Origin: Bacteroidota bacterium
GTDB taxonomy: Bacteria; Bacteroidota; Ignavibacteria; Palsa-1295
Length of the DNA stretch: 40,350 nucleotides
Direction of reading: 5' to 3'
Assembly (NCBI GenBank): GCA_030706385.1
Contig: JAUZOQ010000024.1
Coordinates: 1-40,350 of the forward strand
Part shown: one piece after another, positions 8,736-17,600 of the stretch
How positions within the stretch are numbered: position 1 is the stretch's first letter
Layout of the letters: every line of letters starts with the position of its first letter
Program-made: the position numbers and the translations under genes
Notes under the pieces: model-generated
The model's database searches: none
Seen by the model: the letters and a program-made list of their open reading frames with translations, nothing else
Told to the model about the DNA's origin: nothing

Positions 8736-9994
8736 CGTCTGTAAATCCCTATAATCGTGAATCCAAATAAGATCGAAGATCCGGCAAGCAGCAGAGATCC
8801 GATACCGAAGAGCATTTGCGGTTGGATGATAAGCCCGGTACCTGCTATTATGACTCCAATGCAAAAGAGCACAAGTTCTGCTTTTGCCAGCCGGTCATTT
8901 ACCATTTCTTTCATCGTCGGAACAACGGCAATTCCGGCACGCGGAGCGTATTTGTTCAGCCACACCAGGAATGGGATGATCTTATACAACTCACCGAGAA
9001 TCAGTGATGATGCGAATCCGAAAATAACGACGAATCCGTATGCAAGTGCAATTCTCAAATACGATTCGCTTCCGGAGGGTATCGAAACGAGTATACATCC
9101 TAGAATGACGGCAATACCCAGAAACACGAATGATACAATTGCATGCTTCATCGCCACGTCAAGGGCTTTGCGAAGCCGCCCTCTCAAAACCAGAACGATC
9201 TGTATAACATAGGCCAGAAGCCCAATGGCGATCAGCCCTGCATAGACTCCGAGCAATATATCCGGTCCGCCAAGACTCTCTTCCACCATCGTTCCGAGCA
9301 AACCGACGTTCACGAACCAGAATGCGATCCACATCGGTCGCAAGCTGTATTTATGCGAAATAGCGAACATTGGCAGAAGTTTCATCGCAACGCCCATAAT
9401 GATCATCGAGACCCATCCTGCCAATCCGAAATGCGCATGGATCTTCAGAAAATCAATATGTGACCGGCTGATGAACGGATGACCAAAATTGATGGCAAGA
9501 GTTAACCCTAAGGTGATAGTGATGAAAAAATAGAGAAGACCTGCCAACAGAAAATATCCTGTCAAGTCCCATTTCTCAACTGTGAACATGGTTCGCAGCA
9601 TATTCCACAAGAAGAGATATCCCGCCAAAGCAACCAGAGCTCCTGAAATATCAAGAAGCAATCCGACCTGGAACATCCACATTCCGGATGAGAGTCCTGT
9701 AAGACCGGCCAGATAGATCCAAAATTGCCATTCCCCAAGTCGTCCGCTCCAGAGCGGCACTTCCAGCACTACCGGAACAAGCTGGAACATCGCGCCGAAG
9801 ATGGTCATTGTGATCCAGGCAAGCGTGGCGATGTGCGTAAGGGCAAGGATATGCGGCTGAAAGAAATGCCCGTGAATTTCATTCCAACCCAAGGATAGAC
9901 AAACACAAAGAACCACATAGGCAAGAGTCGCCGAGACAAAATATTTGGAAACCATCCGAAATGGCGGCGCCATTTTTGTTGAAAGCAGATCCAT
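8732..9994 (-). CDS. 12-TM heme-copper-oxidase subunit I-like / NnrS-like membrane protein
   Basis: The 420-residue product is nearly all hydrophobic and shows about twelve TM helices. TM2 has 'LALTHIATLAWITMTIFGAM' ending in LVPVV, TM6 'KIHAHFGLAGWVSMIIMGVA' ending in LLPMF, and TM10 'IFGFASSLILGELYKIIPF'. These three similar segments suggest the pseudo-threefold plan of heme-copper oxidase subunit I and NnrS. Histidines in TM2, TM6 and TM9 could bind heme, but the paired HH and HxH copper ligands of true oxidases and of NorB are not visible. A normal O2 or NO reductase is therefore doubtful. Its start overlaps the stop of the DUF1858 gene by one base (TGATG). The NorC-like cytochrome two genes upstream is a plausible electron partner. 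Confidence 0.65.
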   Translation of the reverse strand: MDLLSTKMAPPFRMVSKYFVSATLAYVVLCVCLSLGWNEIHGHFFQPHILALTHIATLAWITMTIFGAMFQLVPVVLEVPLWSGRLGEWQFWIYLAGLTGLSSGMWMFQVGLLLDISGALVALAGYLFLWNMLRTMFTVEKWDLTGYFLLAGLLYFFITITLGLTLAINFGHPFISRSHIDFLKIHAHFGLAGWVSMIIMGVAMKLLPMFAISHKYSLRPMWIAFWFVNVGLLGTMVEESLGGPDILLGVYAGLIAIGLLAYVIQIVLVLRGRLRKALDVAMKHAIVSFVFLGIAVILGCILVSIPSGSESYLRIALAYGFVVIFGFASSLILGELYKIIPFLVWLNKYAPRAGIAVVPTMKEMVNDRLAKAELVLFCIGVIIAGTGLIIQPQMLFGIGSLLLAGSSILFGFTIIGIYRR

Positions 9995-10815
9995 CAGTCG
10001 TCTTTCTTAATTCGGATAACAATCCGGTAACTATTCTCTGCAAGCTCTGTCGTTATCCACTCATACCCCCGTTCAGTCAAGTGCGGATACAGCATTTTAG
10101 GCTCACGATGATGATGTACCAACAGAGATGTTCCTTCGTCCAATGTCGGAAGCGTAGCAAGAATTCTCATCATTGGTTCCGGTGGCTCCAATCCGGATAC
10201 ATCCAGTTCAAAGATCTTCTCCTCCATCGTGGAATCGTGCCTGTTCGGAATTGAACTGACTTTTTCTTCAACTCCTTCAACACGACCGGTGCGATAGAAA
10301 AAGATATGCCAATCACCGCCGATCTCTTCGGTCCAATGTTCGAAACCACGATGAGAGAGAACATCATAAAGCGGAACCGGCTCAAAGATATTTACCAGAT
10401 GCATCACTTGCCCATCCGCAAGTTGTTTCACCGCCAACATGATCTTCTTGAATGGGTCGGTGTTCCGGTTTATATCTTCCCTTACATCCACTAGAACGAT
10501 CTGCTCAGGCCTCAGAAGAGAAAGAAATTCAGGCCTCTCGTGCCGGGACAAGGCAGGATCGTTCTCGATTTCCGCGGGCTCAGAAGCGAGAGATTCACTG
10601 ACCGATCCGCAAGCGGTGTTTAGTGCGGCAACGAGCGCTGCCGGAGTAATATTCGCGATCTTTGCGGCCTGAGCAACACTGACGCGCGGCGTGAGCATCT
10701 TGCGAAGCAACGGATTTTTGAGCTTTCCAAAAGCAGGACTTGCTTGAAGAAATACTTCTATGGTCTCGGGATATTGAGCCAACACTTGAGAAACCTTCAT
10801 TTCGCTTGTGATCAT
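9994..10815 (-). CDS. DUF1858 plus tandem DUF2249 protein
   Basis: The 273-residue soluble protein begins with a DUF1858-like helical domain ('MKVSQVLAQYPETIEVFLQ' to 'AAKIANITPAALVAALN', about residues 6-70). Two DUF2249-like domains follow, one at about 100-175 ('LVDVREDINRNTDPFKKIM') and one at about 195-270 ('FELDVSGLEPPEPMMRILAT'). The second contains a His-rich 'LLVHHHREPKMLYPHL' at the position where DUF2249 proteins carry their conserved HxPxPL. DUF2249 is a small TusA-like domain often found beside hemerythrins, cupins and nitrogen-oxide genes, but its biochemistry is not established. Both ends overlap neighbours by one base, showing tight coupling with the cytochrome and the membrane protein. 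Confidence 0.8.
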   Translation of the reverse strand: MITSEMKVSQVLAQYPETIEVFLQASPAFGKLKNPLLRKMLTPRVSVAQAAKIANITPAALVAALNTACGSVSESLASEPAEIENDPALSRHERPEFLSLLRPEQIVLVDVREDINRNTDPFKKIMLAVKQLADGQVMHLVNIFEPVPLYDVLSHRGFEHWTEEIGGDWHIFFYRTGRVEGVEEKVSSIPNRHDSTMEEKIFELDVSGLEPPEPMMRILATLPTLDEGTSLLVHHHREPKMLYPHLTERGYEWITTELAENSYRIVIRIKKDD

Positions 10816-11210
10816 TATTTCGTTTCCAAATAGCTGATTATCCTGAGAATCTCGTCATCGGACAGATGAAATTCCGGCATGATAGTGTTTGGTTTGATAC
10901 TTTTGGGGGATTTGATCCAGGCAAAAAGCTCCTGGCGTGTTTTTCTATCCTTCACGGCGTTGAGTTTAGGACCGATCTCTCCGCCGAAATCATCGATCCG
11001 GTGGCAAAGAAAACATCCATATCGCTGCATGATCTTGAGTCCCTCCTCGCTTGTACCCGAAGATTCCTGGAAATTCTCCCAAGGATTGATACCCCTTCCT
11101 TCCGTGCTGCGAACAAACATATTCACAGTAACAAGCAGAAAAACGACAAGACAGAAACCTACTCCGAACTTGAAGAATACTTTTCCGCTTGTTTGCTTAG
11201 GTTGTGTCAT
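10815..11210 (-). CDS. Membrane-anchored monoheme cytochrome c, NorC-like
   Basis: The 131-residue protein has one N-terminal anchor helix ('FGVGFCLVVFLLVTVNMFV', residues 15-33) and a class I cytochrome c domain with heme motif Cys66-x-x-Cys69-His70 ('YGCFLCHRIDDF'). Met111 in 'IMPEFHLSDDEI' is the likely axial ligand. The order TM anchor, CxxCH, 'GPKLNAV', MPxFHLS and a final helix closely follows NorC, the cytochrome subunit of nitric oxide reductase. It is shorter than typical NorC, and no true NorB is present here. It probably donates electrons to the HCO-like membrane protein encoded two genes downstream. The stop TAA shares a base with the next gene's ATG. Confidence 0.85.
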   Translation of the reverse strand: MTQPKQTSGKVFFKFGVGFCLVVFLLVTVNMFVRSTEGRGINPWENFQESSGTSEEGLKIMQRYGCFLCHRIDDFGGEIGPKLNAVKDRKTRQELFAWIKSPKSIKPNTIMPEFHLSDDEILRIISYLETK

Positions 11211-11278
11211 CCGATTAGAGATTACATTCGATCAACTTTTCCAAACAAGGTAACGGAAAGAGCAGCAAACGAATGAAT

Positions 11279-11346
11279 ACAGGGAGGGGACCACCAGCGG
11301 CAGTTGCCGCGTTCGAGGCGTGACGAACTGCCAAAGGTGTCCCTGT
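11279..11346. other. Long imperfect hairpin between DUF2249 and cytochrome genes
   Basis: Three nested complementary blocks are visible: ACAGGGA (11279-11285) with TCCCTGT (11340-11346), CACC with GGTG inside it, and GGCAGTT with AACTGCC around a ~20-base loop. On the minus strand, the coding direction of the neighbours, no T run follows. It therefore looks like an mRNA-processing, stabilising or attenuating structure rather than a simple terminator. On the plus strand TTTT follows, but no plus-strand gene needs it. Confidence 0.5.
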
Positions 11347-11358
11347 TTTTCATTTTAT

Positions 11359-11601
11359 TTATGCGATCCTCTTGATCCCCACTCTCCAGACAACAGGTCC
11401 GGATTCGATGTCCTCCCACTCGAATTTCCCCATACGTTCAAAACCGAATTGGTAGTAAAGCGGCTTGGGGTTATGGTCGTTGATGAGAAGAAATGACTCG
11501 CCTATTTCTAATCCGTCGAAGACACGGAAAATAGTCGGATGCTTCTCGGGCGGTGGAATCGGGCGAATATCTAGCTCTGTACTGTATATCGTTTCTGTCA
11601 T
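11359..11601 (-). CDS. Single-domain DUF2249 protein
   Basis: This 80-residue protein is a complete DUF2249 domain: 'ELDIRPIPPPEKHPTIFRVF' followed by 'LLINDHNPKPLYYQFGFER' and 'FEWEDIESGPVVWRVGIKR', the characteristic HxPxPLyyqf ... PxxWrVxI pattern. It starts 25 bases after the cupin stop, so the two are probably one transcript. DUF2249 proteins recur near genes for nitrogen-oxide handling, hemerythrins and cupins; their activity is not established. The tandem DUF2249 protein at 9994-10815 in the same unit is related. Confidence 0.85.
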   Translation of the reverse strand: MTETIYSTELDIRPIPPPEKHPTIFRVFDGLEIGESFLLINDHNPKPLYYQFGFERMGKFEWEDIESGPVVWRVGIKRIA

Positions 11602-11626
11602 GATGTTTTTTTATTGAAAACAAAAA

Positions 11627-11947
11627 TTATGTAGCCCGGATGAGATGAATCAGCATCTCAAAATTGTGGTTGAACGGGTTGGACGGATTAAATGCCGCGG
11701 CACCATCAAGGGTGATAAACATTCCGGGTTCAAGAAGCAACGTCGAGCCATCGGGCAGAGGCAAATTCGCTTTGCCGCGCAAGGGCTGCAACGTGACCTC
11801 ATAACCCGGATGAGAGTGTGGTGGTACCGATAAGCCTGGCGATAGGCAGAGCAACAGCACTTTTGTTCGATCACTGCTGAAGATCGGTACATGAACGAAT
11901 TTGTCCGGGTCGAACCGCGCTACTTCGTTGAGTCGTTGAATTTCCAT
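11627..11947 (-). CDS. Small cupin-domain protein
   Basis: From the ATG at 11947 the protein has 106 residues and forms a single cupin barrel. The metal-binding motif 1 is 'PPHSHPGYEVTLQPLRG' (HxH...E), and motif 2 is reduced ('FNPSNPFNHNFEML'). Such stand-alone cupins may bind Fe, Zn or Mn and act as small dioxygenases, isomerases or sensors; the substrate is unknown. The start was chosen because AAGGG lies about eight bases upstream and the promoter at 11976-12019 leaves room for a leader. A longer frame to 12007 would cover that promoter. It appears to be the first gene of the 11947-8328 unit. Confidence 0.8.
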   Translation of the reverse strand: MEIQRLNEVARFDPDKFVHVPIFSSDRTKVLLLCLSPGLSVPPHSHPGYEVTLQPLRGKANLPLPDGSTLLLEPGMFITLDGAAAFNPSNPFNHNFEMLIHLIRAT

Positions 11948-11975
11948 ATCGTGTTCCCTTTCCTGATGTACAGTA

Positions 11976-12019
11976 CAAAAATACAGGTTCCAATCATATT
12001 GAAACATGACCTAAGTCAA
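11976..12019 (-). promoter_or_regulatory. Crp/Fnr(DNR)-box activator promoter
   Basis: On the minus strand the palindrome TTGAC-TTAG-GTCAT (complement of 12006-12019) is a Crp/Fnr-family box. Downstream is TATTTTTG (complement of 11976-11983), an exact TAnnTTTG -7 element. The box is centred about 41 bases before the expected start point near 11972, the classic class II activator position, and there is no TTTG at -33. That is what an activator-dependent promoter should look like. The adjacent gene at 12033-12746 encodes the obvious candidate activator. Confidence 0.65.
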
Positions 12020-12032
12020 CAAAACGCGGATT

Positions 12033-12746
12033 CTAGGGATGAATCCGGTATTCAGCGAGGGCACGGAGAGCTTTATAGTCGGAAATCGTGATCGTGCGGC
12101 CCCTGGTTTTGATGATTCCTTCTACTTCTAATTTTTTCAGAGTACGATAGAGCGTTTCGCTTATCGTACCTAGCTGAGAGGCGAGAACAGATTTTTGCGA
12201 GTCCAGATGAACGAAAGGCTCCGCCAAGGTTCCTCGCTTCGCTTCTTCGACGAGATCCACCAGATGACGTGCAAGCCGGCAGCTAACATCGTGCAGTGTC
12301 AGGTTCTCTAATTGCTGGGAAAGGGTTCGAATTTTCTTTGCAAAACCACCCAGCATCTTACGCATCAGTGAAGGTGAATTGCCGAGAAAGCCGAGAAATT
12401 CTTTCTTTGGTACGAAAAGAAGGACTGTAGTCTCCATCGCGACAGCATGTGCCGGATAATTCCCTTTCTCAAACATCGGAACATCGGCAACCAGGGCATA
12501 TGGTTGCAGTAGATGCATGATAAACTCTTTTCCGTCCTGGTTAACCTTATAGACCTTCACACTGCCCTTGAGAACAACGTAAAATCCCGCATAGGGATCG
12601 CCTTCGAAAAAGACGTGTGCATTCTTCTTGAACCGCTTTACCGAGGAGAATGCAAGAACTCCCTTAAGTTCATCTGCGGATAATTCCGAAAATAACGGAA
12701 TTGTACGATAGGTGGCGAGATCAATTACCGTAGCATCTTTCGTCAT
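12033..12746 (-). CDS. Crp/Fnr-family transcriptional regulator, DNR-like
   Basis: The 237-residue protein has a cyclic-nucleotide-binding-like domain ('IPLFSELSADELKGVLAF' to 'AHVFFEGDPYAGFYVVLKGS') and a C-terminal winged helix with recognition region 'ASQLGTISETLYRTLKKLE'. The E-T-x-x-R arrangement resembles that of FNR/DNR proteins. It lacks the N-terminal cysteines of oxygen-sensing FNR (only one Cys, in 'HDVSCRLARH'), so a [4Fe-4S] oxygen sensor is unlikely. DNR-type heme-based NO sensing is possible. It follows the NuoF-like gene by 5 bases and sits just before the FNR-type box at 12006-12019. The ligand is inferred from neighbours only. Confidence 0.85.
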   Translation of the reverse strand: MTKDATVIDLATYRTIPLFSELSADELKGVLAFSSVKRFKKNAHVFFEGDPYAGFYVVLKGSVKVYKVNQDGKEFIMHLLQPYALVADVPMFEKGNYPAHAVAMETTVLLFVPKKEFLGFLGNSPSLMRKMLGGFAKKIRTLSQQLENLTLHDVSCRLARHLVDLVEEAKRGTLAEPFVHLDSQKSVLASQLGTISETLYRTLKKLEVEGIIKTRGRTITISDYKALRALAEYRIHP

Positions 12747-12751
12747 ATTCG

Positions 12752-14080
12752 CTAAGGTTGGCTTCGTCCTTCCGAGTAGGTGAATAAATGATTGTGAGTA
12801 TCAAGATCAAAAATCTTCGGTAGTACAACTTTATGGCACGTCTCACAGCCTCTCTCGGAATGAAGGGTGAATTCCTCTGCAAATTCCCGGATGATGCTTA
12901 GAATGATCTGCTGATGCTCTACAGGAAGAAAGCACCGATTGCCCTGAGGAGCAAGCACGGCTCCTTGTCGGATACCCTCGATCGTTTCTGGTCCCCCCTC
13001 GCCGTTAATGAGCTTCCGAAGATTGATTGTGGATATGTCAGTACCCCTTTTACAGGCACTGCATTGGTTACACGATTCCATCCAGAGAAAATTTGAAAAC
13101 GTATACGCCGCTTGTACCATACATGTCGTATCGTCAAAAACAACGAAGCCTCCCGATCCTAATCCTGAACCGATCGCCCGCACGGTATCGAATCCCAGTT
13201 GCACATCCAATGAGTACGGTAGAATGACTGCATTTGAAACACCGGAAAAAATTGCTTTTATTTTCTTTTTAGGAAAGAGCCCACCCCCGCAATCGAAAAT
13301 GAGTTCGCGTAATGTCGACCCCATGGGCAATTCGTATACTCCAGGCTTACGTACATTTCCAGAGAGAGTGAAGATCATTGTGCCAGGAGAATCGGTGGTA
13401 CCAATTCGGCGAAACCATTCCGTTCCCCTGGTGATAATGTTCGGAATATTCGAAAGAGTCTCGACATTATTGACAACTGCCGGATTCAATTCCCATGGGT
13501 TCGTCACGAACAGTCCTTTCACATATGGCGGGTACTCAGCTTCACGAGGCATTGCCAAACCTCCTTCTATCACTTCAAGCATTGCCTTTTCCTCGCCAAG
13601 TAGATAATCTTCCGGTCCACGTGTGATCACAATCGATATTTCTCCGAGCAAGTGATGTTCTGCCATTGCGTCCAAGGCAAGACTGAGAGCCGTGTATTCC
13701 TTTTCGAAGCTGGTCTTCATTACAATGTAAGCATTCTGAGCGCCAACTGCATATGCTCCGATGGCGATCCCCTCAAGCAACTGATAGGGATTCATACGGA
13801 TGAGCATCCTATCTTTGAACGTCCCTGGTTCTCCTTCCGCAGCGTTGCACACAAAATACTTAACAGAGCAAGGATCATGTGCTACCGTTGCCCATTTCAA
13901 TCCTGTTGGGAATCCGGCGCCTCCTCGGCCACGAAGACCGGATCGCGTTATTTCGGAAATGATTTGCTCTCGGGACATCGTAAGAGCTTTTATTATAGCC
14001 TTTCCTCCTCCGGCATTCAGATAGCTTTCAATATTCTCAACTGGATTTTCTGGCAAGATTTTATGGTCGGGCAATAGCAT
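12752..14080 (-). CDS. Orphan NuoF-like NADH-binding flavoprotein
   Basis: The 442-residue protein contains the FMN/NADH site of the NuoF/HoxF/FdsB family: 'RSGLRGRGGAGFPTGLKWA', 'CNAAEGEPGTFKDRMLIRMN' and 'LLGEEKAMLEVIEGGLAMPR'. A 4Fe-4S motif 'ESCNQCSACKRGT' is followed by a fourth Cys in 'GNRCFLPVEHQ'. Family members pass electrons from NADH to Fe-S partners. No other complex I, hydrogenase or formate-dehydrogenase gene lies beside it, so the partner is unknown. The C-terminus carries an unusual 'GCETCHKVVLPKIF'. The ATG at 14080 was preferred to a TTG at 14104; neither has a clear ribosome-binding site. It is probably co-transcribed with the regulator below it. Confidence 0.85.
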   Translation of the reverse strand: MLLPDHKILPENPVENIESYLNAGGGKAIIKALTMSREQIISEITRSGLRGRGGAGFPTGLKWATVAHDPCSVKYFVCNAAEGEPGTFKDRMLIRMNPYQLLEGIAIGAYAVGAQNAYIVMKTSFEKEYTALSLALDAMAEHHLLGEISIVITRGPEDYLLGEEKAMLEVIEGGLAMPREAEYPPYVKGLFVTNPWELNPAVVNNVETLSNIPNIITRGTEWFRRIGTTDSPGTMIFTLSGNVRKPGVYELPMGSTLRELIFDCGGGLFPKKKIKAIFSGVSNAVILPYSLDVQLGFDTVRAIGSGLGSGGFVVFDDTTCMVQAAYTFSNFLWMESCNQCSACKRGTDISTINLRKLINGEGGPETIEGIRQGAVLAPQGNRCFLPVEHQQIILSIIREFAEEFTLHSERGCETCHKVVLPKIFDLDTHNHLFTYSEGRSQP

Positions 14081-14658
14081 GTAAGCGTTTAGGCAATAAA
14101 ACAAAACGAATGCTGGCCCTGTAATGTGCCACGGTCAGTGTGACTTCTGCTTCCGAAGGATGAAAAATTCGAACAGAGTGGGGATGTCAGATCGTGCGAG
14201 ATAATTCTTTTGCCAGCAAACCATCCCTCTTCTTAATGATGGGTACGTTCGTTTAGTTTAATATTCATATAGGGTCCAATCATCATTCGAAATTGAGTCA
14301 TGATACTGTTATTTAGGTCGCAATCGTTCTTGGACCTGCTGCTTCGGGCCGCAATTTCCGACGGAATCGAAAAGGTCATCATTCGCAATGATCGTTAGCA
14401 TAATTGACTAGTGCTCCTATCACTCTTGCAGCCGCTTTCCTCCCTCAAAACAGAAATTTGGTATTCTACCGAAAGTGTATTATATTTGCACATATTTGCT
14501 TTTCCCCACACGAATCGCATCACCTTTGATTTTCCCCTAAGATCATCAATTTGTTTGAGTTGAGAGGAGTCAAATTTGCCCTTCTTTTGCCTAGTAGTTA
14601 GTGGCAAAACGCGAGTTTTCGTTGGTAGTTTGGTATTTAATTTATCCGCTTACACATT
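14081..14658. other. 578-base intergenic region
   Basis: This region lies between the divergent NuoF-like gene and the beta-roll gene. It holds the promoter at 14457-14488, and so the predicted leader of about 165 bases of the beta-roll gene. I saw no convincing gene, tRNA or Crp/Fnr box in the rest. A 70-codon minus-strand frame at 14395-14607 has no family resemblance and no ribosome-binding signal. Confidence 0.6.
14457..14488 (+). promoter_or_regulatory. Consensus Bacteroidota promoter of the beta-roll gene
   Basis: TTTG (14457-14460), exactly 20 bases, then TATATTTG (14481-14488) match the TTTG-N20-TAnnTTTG form. Transcription would start near 14494, giving an untranslated leader of about 165 bases before the ATG at 14659. 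Confidence 0.6.
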
Positions 14659-17600
14659 ATGAAACATCTCAATATGTATGTGCTGGGGTTAATGCTATTT
14701 GCCTCAGCCAATATCCATGCGCAGGGGCGACTTCTGGGAGCTCGGCGTCTCGTACTCGATAATAATGATCTCATCACGGCCAATAATGTATACTTCGTCG
14801 ATAAGACGGGATCGCTTGGCATCGATAACACGGGTACGATCACCGGTACCTTCCCAAGTACCTGCGCACTGCTCGATCTCTCATCGATTACCAAAGGTTT
14901 TCTGCCTCCGCGTATGACGACGGCTCAGGAACTTGCACTTTGCGGCGGCAGTCCGCCCGAAGGTCTGATTGTCTATAACCTCACCACTCACACACTTGAT
15001 GTTGCAGGTAGCGGAGGATTTATCAGCGGCTCGTTCTGGAATCAGCAAGGTAATCTCGGCACGAATTCTGTGACCGATTTTGTCGGCACAAAGGATGCGC
15101 AGGATCTTGTATTGCGTACGAATAATACAGAAGTCGTTCGGATGAGAGTTGATGGCGGCATTCAGGTACCCCATACGACTGCACCGAATATCGGAGTCTA
15201 TATGAAAGGGACGAATCCATTCCTTCATGATTTCGGAACAGACAACGTCTTTCTCGGTGCAAATGCTGGAAATTTCACCCTGACGGGTATTGATAATACT
15301 CTGCTGGGAAATGGAAGCGGGCCGCTCATTACAACCGGTTTTCAGAATACTTTCATCGGATCACTGACTGGAATAAGCAATACGACAGGTTCGAACAACT
15401 CCTTTCTGGGATTTCATGCCGGCAAGTTGACGACGACCGGTATTCAAAATACCTTTATCGGCGCGGGAGCAGGAGAATTAAATACAACAGCAAACGGAAA
15501 CACGATGCTTGGCTTCCAGGTCGGATTTAATACTTCGACAGGAGCGAACAATACCTATCTTGGCACACAGGCCGGATTCACAAGTACGGCAGGAGCATCG
15601 AATACGATGGTCGGATTCCAGGCAGGCGCGTTGAATACCGTCAATAATAATGTCTTCGTTGGTACATTCACCGGATTTTCTACATCGACCGGTGGCCAGA
15701 ACACAGCGATCGGAACGCAATCGATGCAAAATAATACTACTGGTACTCTTAACGACGGCTTAGGATATGGAGCCCTATTCGCTAATCAGACAGGAAGCGA
15801 GAACTCCGCATTTGGTGCATTCACGATGGAATCGAATACGACCGGTTCACAAAATGCTTCCTTCGGAAATTCGTCATTGAGGCTCAACACGACCGGCTTT
15901 TGGAACACGGCAACCGGCTATGTGGCGATGGAAAATAATACGACAGGCGCGGAAAATGTGGCCGTCGGTACATCGGCATTGCGCTCAAACGTCATCGGCA
16001 ATCAGAATACTGCTGTTGGTATGAATGCGCTCTTCTCAAATACATCAAGCGTCAATACTGCCATAGGAGCTTTCGCACTGACGGCGAATACGACAGGCAG
16101 CGAGAATACAGCAACGGGATTCCAGGCGCTGGCTGCGAATACAACAGGACTATTGAACTGCGCCTTTGGCAGCGGAGCGCTCGCTGCAAATACTACAGGC
16201 AATGAGAACGATGCCTTCGGACGCGTCTCGATGACCACCAATACTACCGGTTTCCAAAACTCAGCGTACGGTAATGCATCGATGCGGTTGAACACGACAG
16301 GATTCTGGAATACGGCGCTCGGCTTCGCCGCAATGGAAAATAATACGACCGGTGTTCAGAATACTGCAGTCGGTACTTCGGCACTTCGCAATGATGTTCT
16401 CGGAAATAACAATACTGCAATCGGCATGAACGCGCTCATCAATACGACCGGTTCGGATCAATCTGCCGTTGGTGCGTTTGCTCTTGCGGCCAATACGACG
16501 GGCCAATTCAACGATGCATTTGGTATTGCCTCACTGAATTCGAACACTACGGGCAGCTTCAATACAGCGCTCGGACGTGCGGCACTGCAATTCGGAACAA
16601 CTCCCTCTGGCAACGTCGCCATCGGCGTTGCAACACTTCTCAATAGCATCGGAACAGGAAACGTCGGAGTTGGCGTCAATTCGTTGTTGGGCACAACAAC
16701 AGGATCGTTCAATACGGCAGTTGGCTATATTTCCGGCCCGGCAAATGTCGTTGGAATTCAAAATACCTTCCTCGGAGCATTAACCGGATCGAATTCGACA
16801 GCAGATAATAATACTTTCGTCGGCTATCATGCCGGCAATCTCACGACAACCGGTGCTCAGAACACCTTTGTCGGAGCGGGTGCTGGCGAACGGAATACGA
16901 CTGCGGGCGGAGGTACAGCCGTAGGTTTCCAATCGGCTTTCAATAACTCAACCGGAGGATTCAATACGACACTCGGCTTTCAGGCCGCTTTTTCGAACAT
17001 TACTGGCGGTGAAAACACGATGATCGGTTTTCAGGCCGGTGCGCTGAATACCGGATCGGAGAATACCGGCATCGGCGCTTTCGCTCTCTTTAGCAATACT
17101 ACCGGTATCCTAAACGTAGCCGTCGGAAGCGGTGCCCTGCAATCGAATACGACCGGAAATGAGAACAACGCTTTCGGCCGCGTCTCCATGATCTCGAACA
17201 CGACGGGATTCCAGAACTCTGCATTCGGAAACGCTTCTATGCGTTTGAACACAACGGGAATATGGAACACTGCGCTCGGCTTTGCCTCGACTGAGCACAA
17301 TACAACCGGGCAGCAAAACACTGCCGTCGGAACTTCATCGCTCCGACTCAATGTGACGGGATCTTTCAATACCGCCCTCGGTATCAACGCATTGTTCAAT
17401 AGTCAAGGGGATGATAATACGGCAGTCGGTGCATTCAGCATGCAGGGTAATACTACAGGCCTGCAGAATGTCGTCGTCGGAAGATCGGCTCTCTTTACAA
17501 GTACGGATGGATCTGCAAACACGGTGATGGGATTTGAATCGATGTTGAATTACGATCATTCGAGCAACAACACAGCGATTGGATATCAGACGCTTCATTC

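Noticed and set aside
11222-11235. Second Crp/Fnr-like sequence TTGATCGAATGTAA (minus strand)
   Set aside because: Its second half matches poorly and it is only about 18 bases from the cytochrome ATG, too close for activation.
12752-14080. NuoF-like gene as part of a complex I operon
   Set aside because: No nuoE, nuoG or other complex I gene lies in either direction; its partners are a regulator and a cupin.
14395-14607. 70-codon minus-strand frame upstream of the beta-roll gene
   Set aside because: It overlaps the consensus promoter and leader at 14457-14494 and has no recognisable domain.
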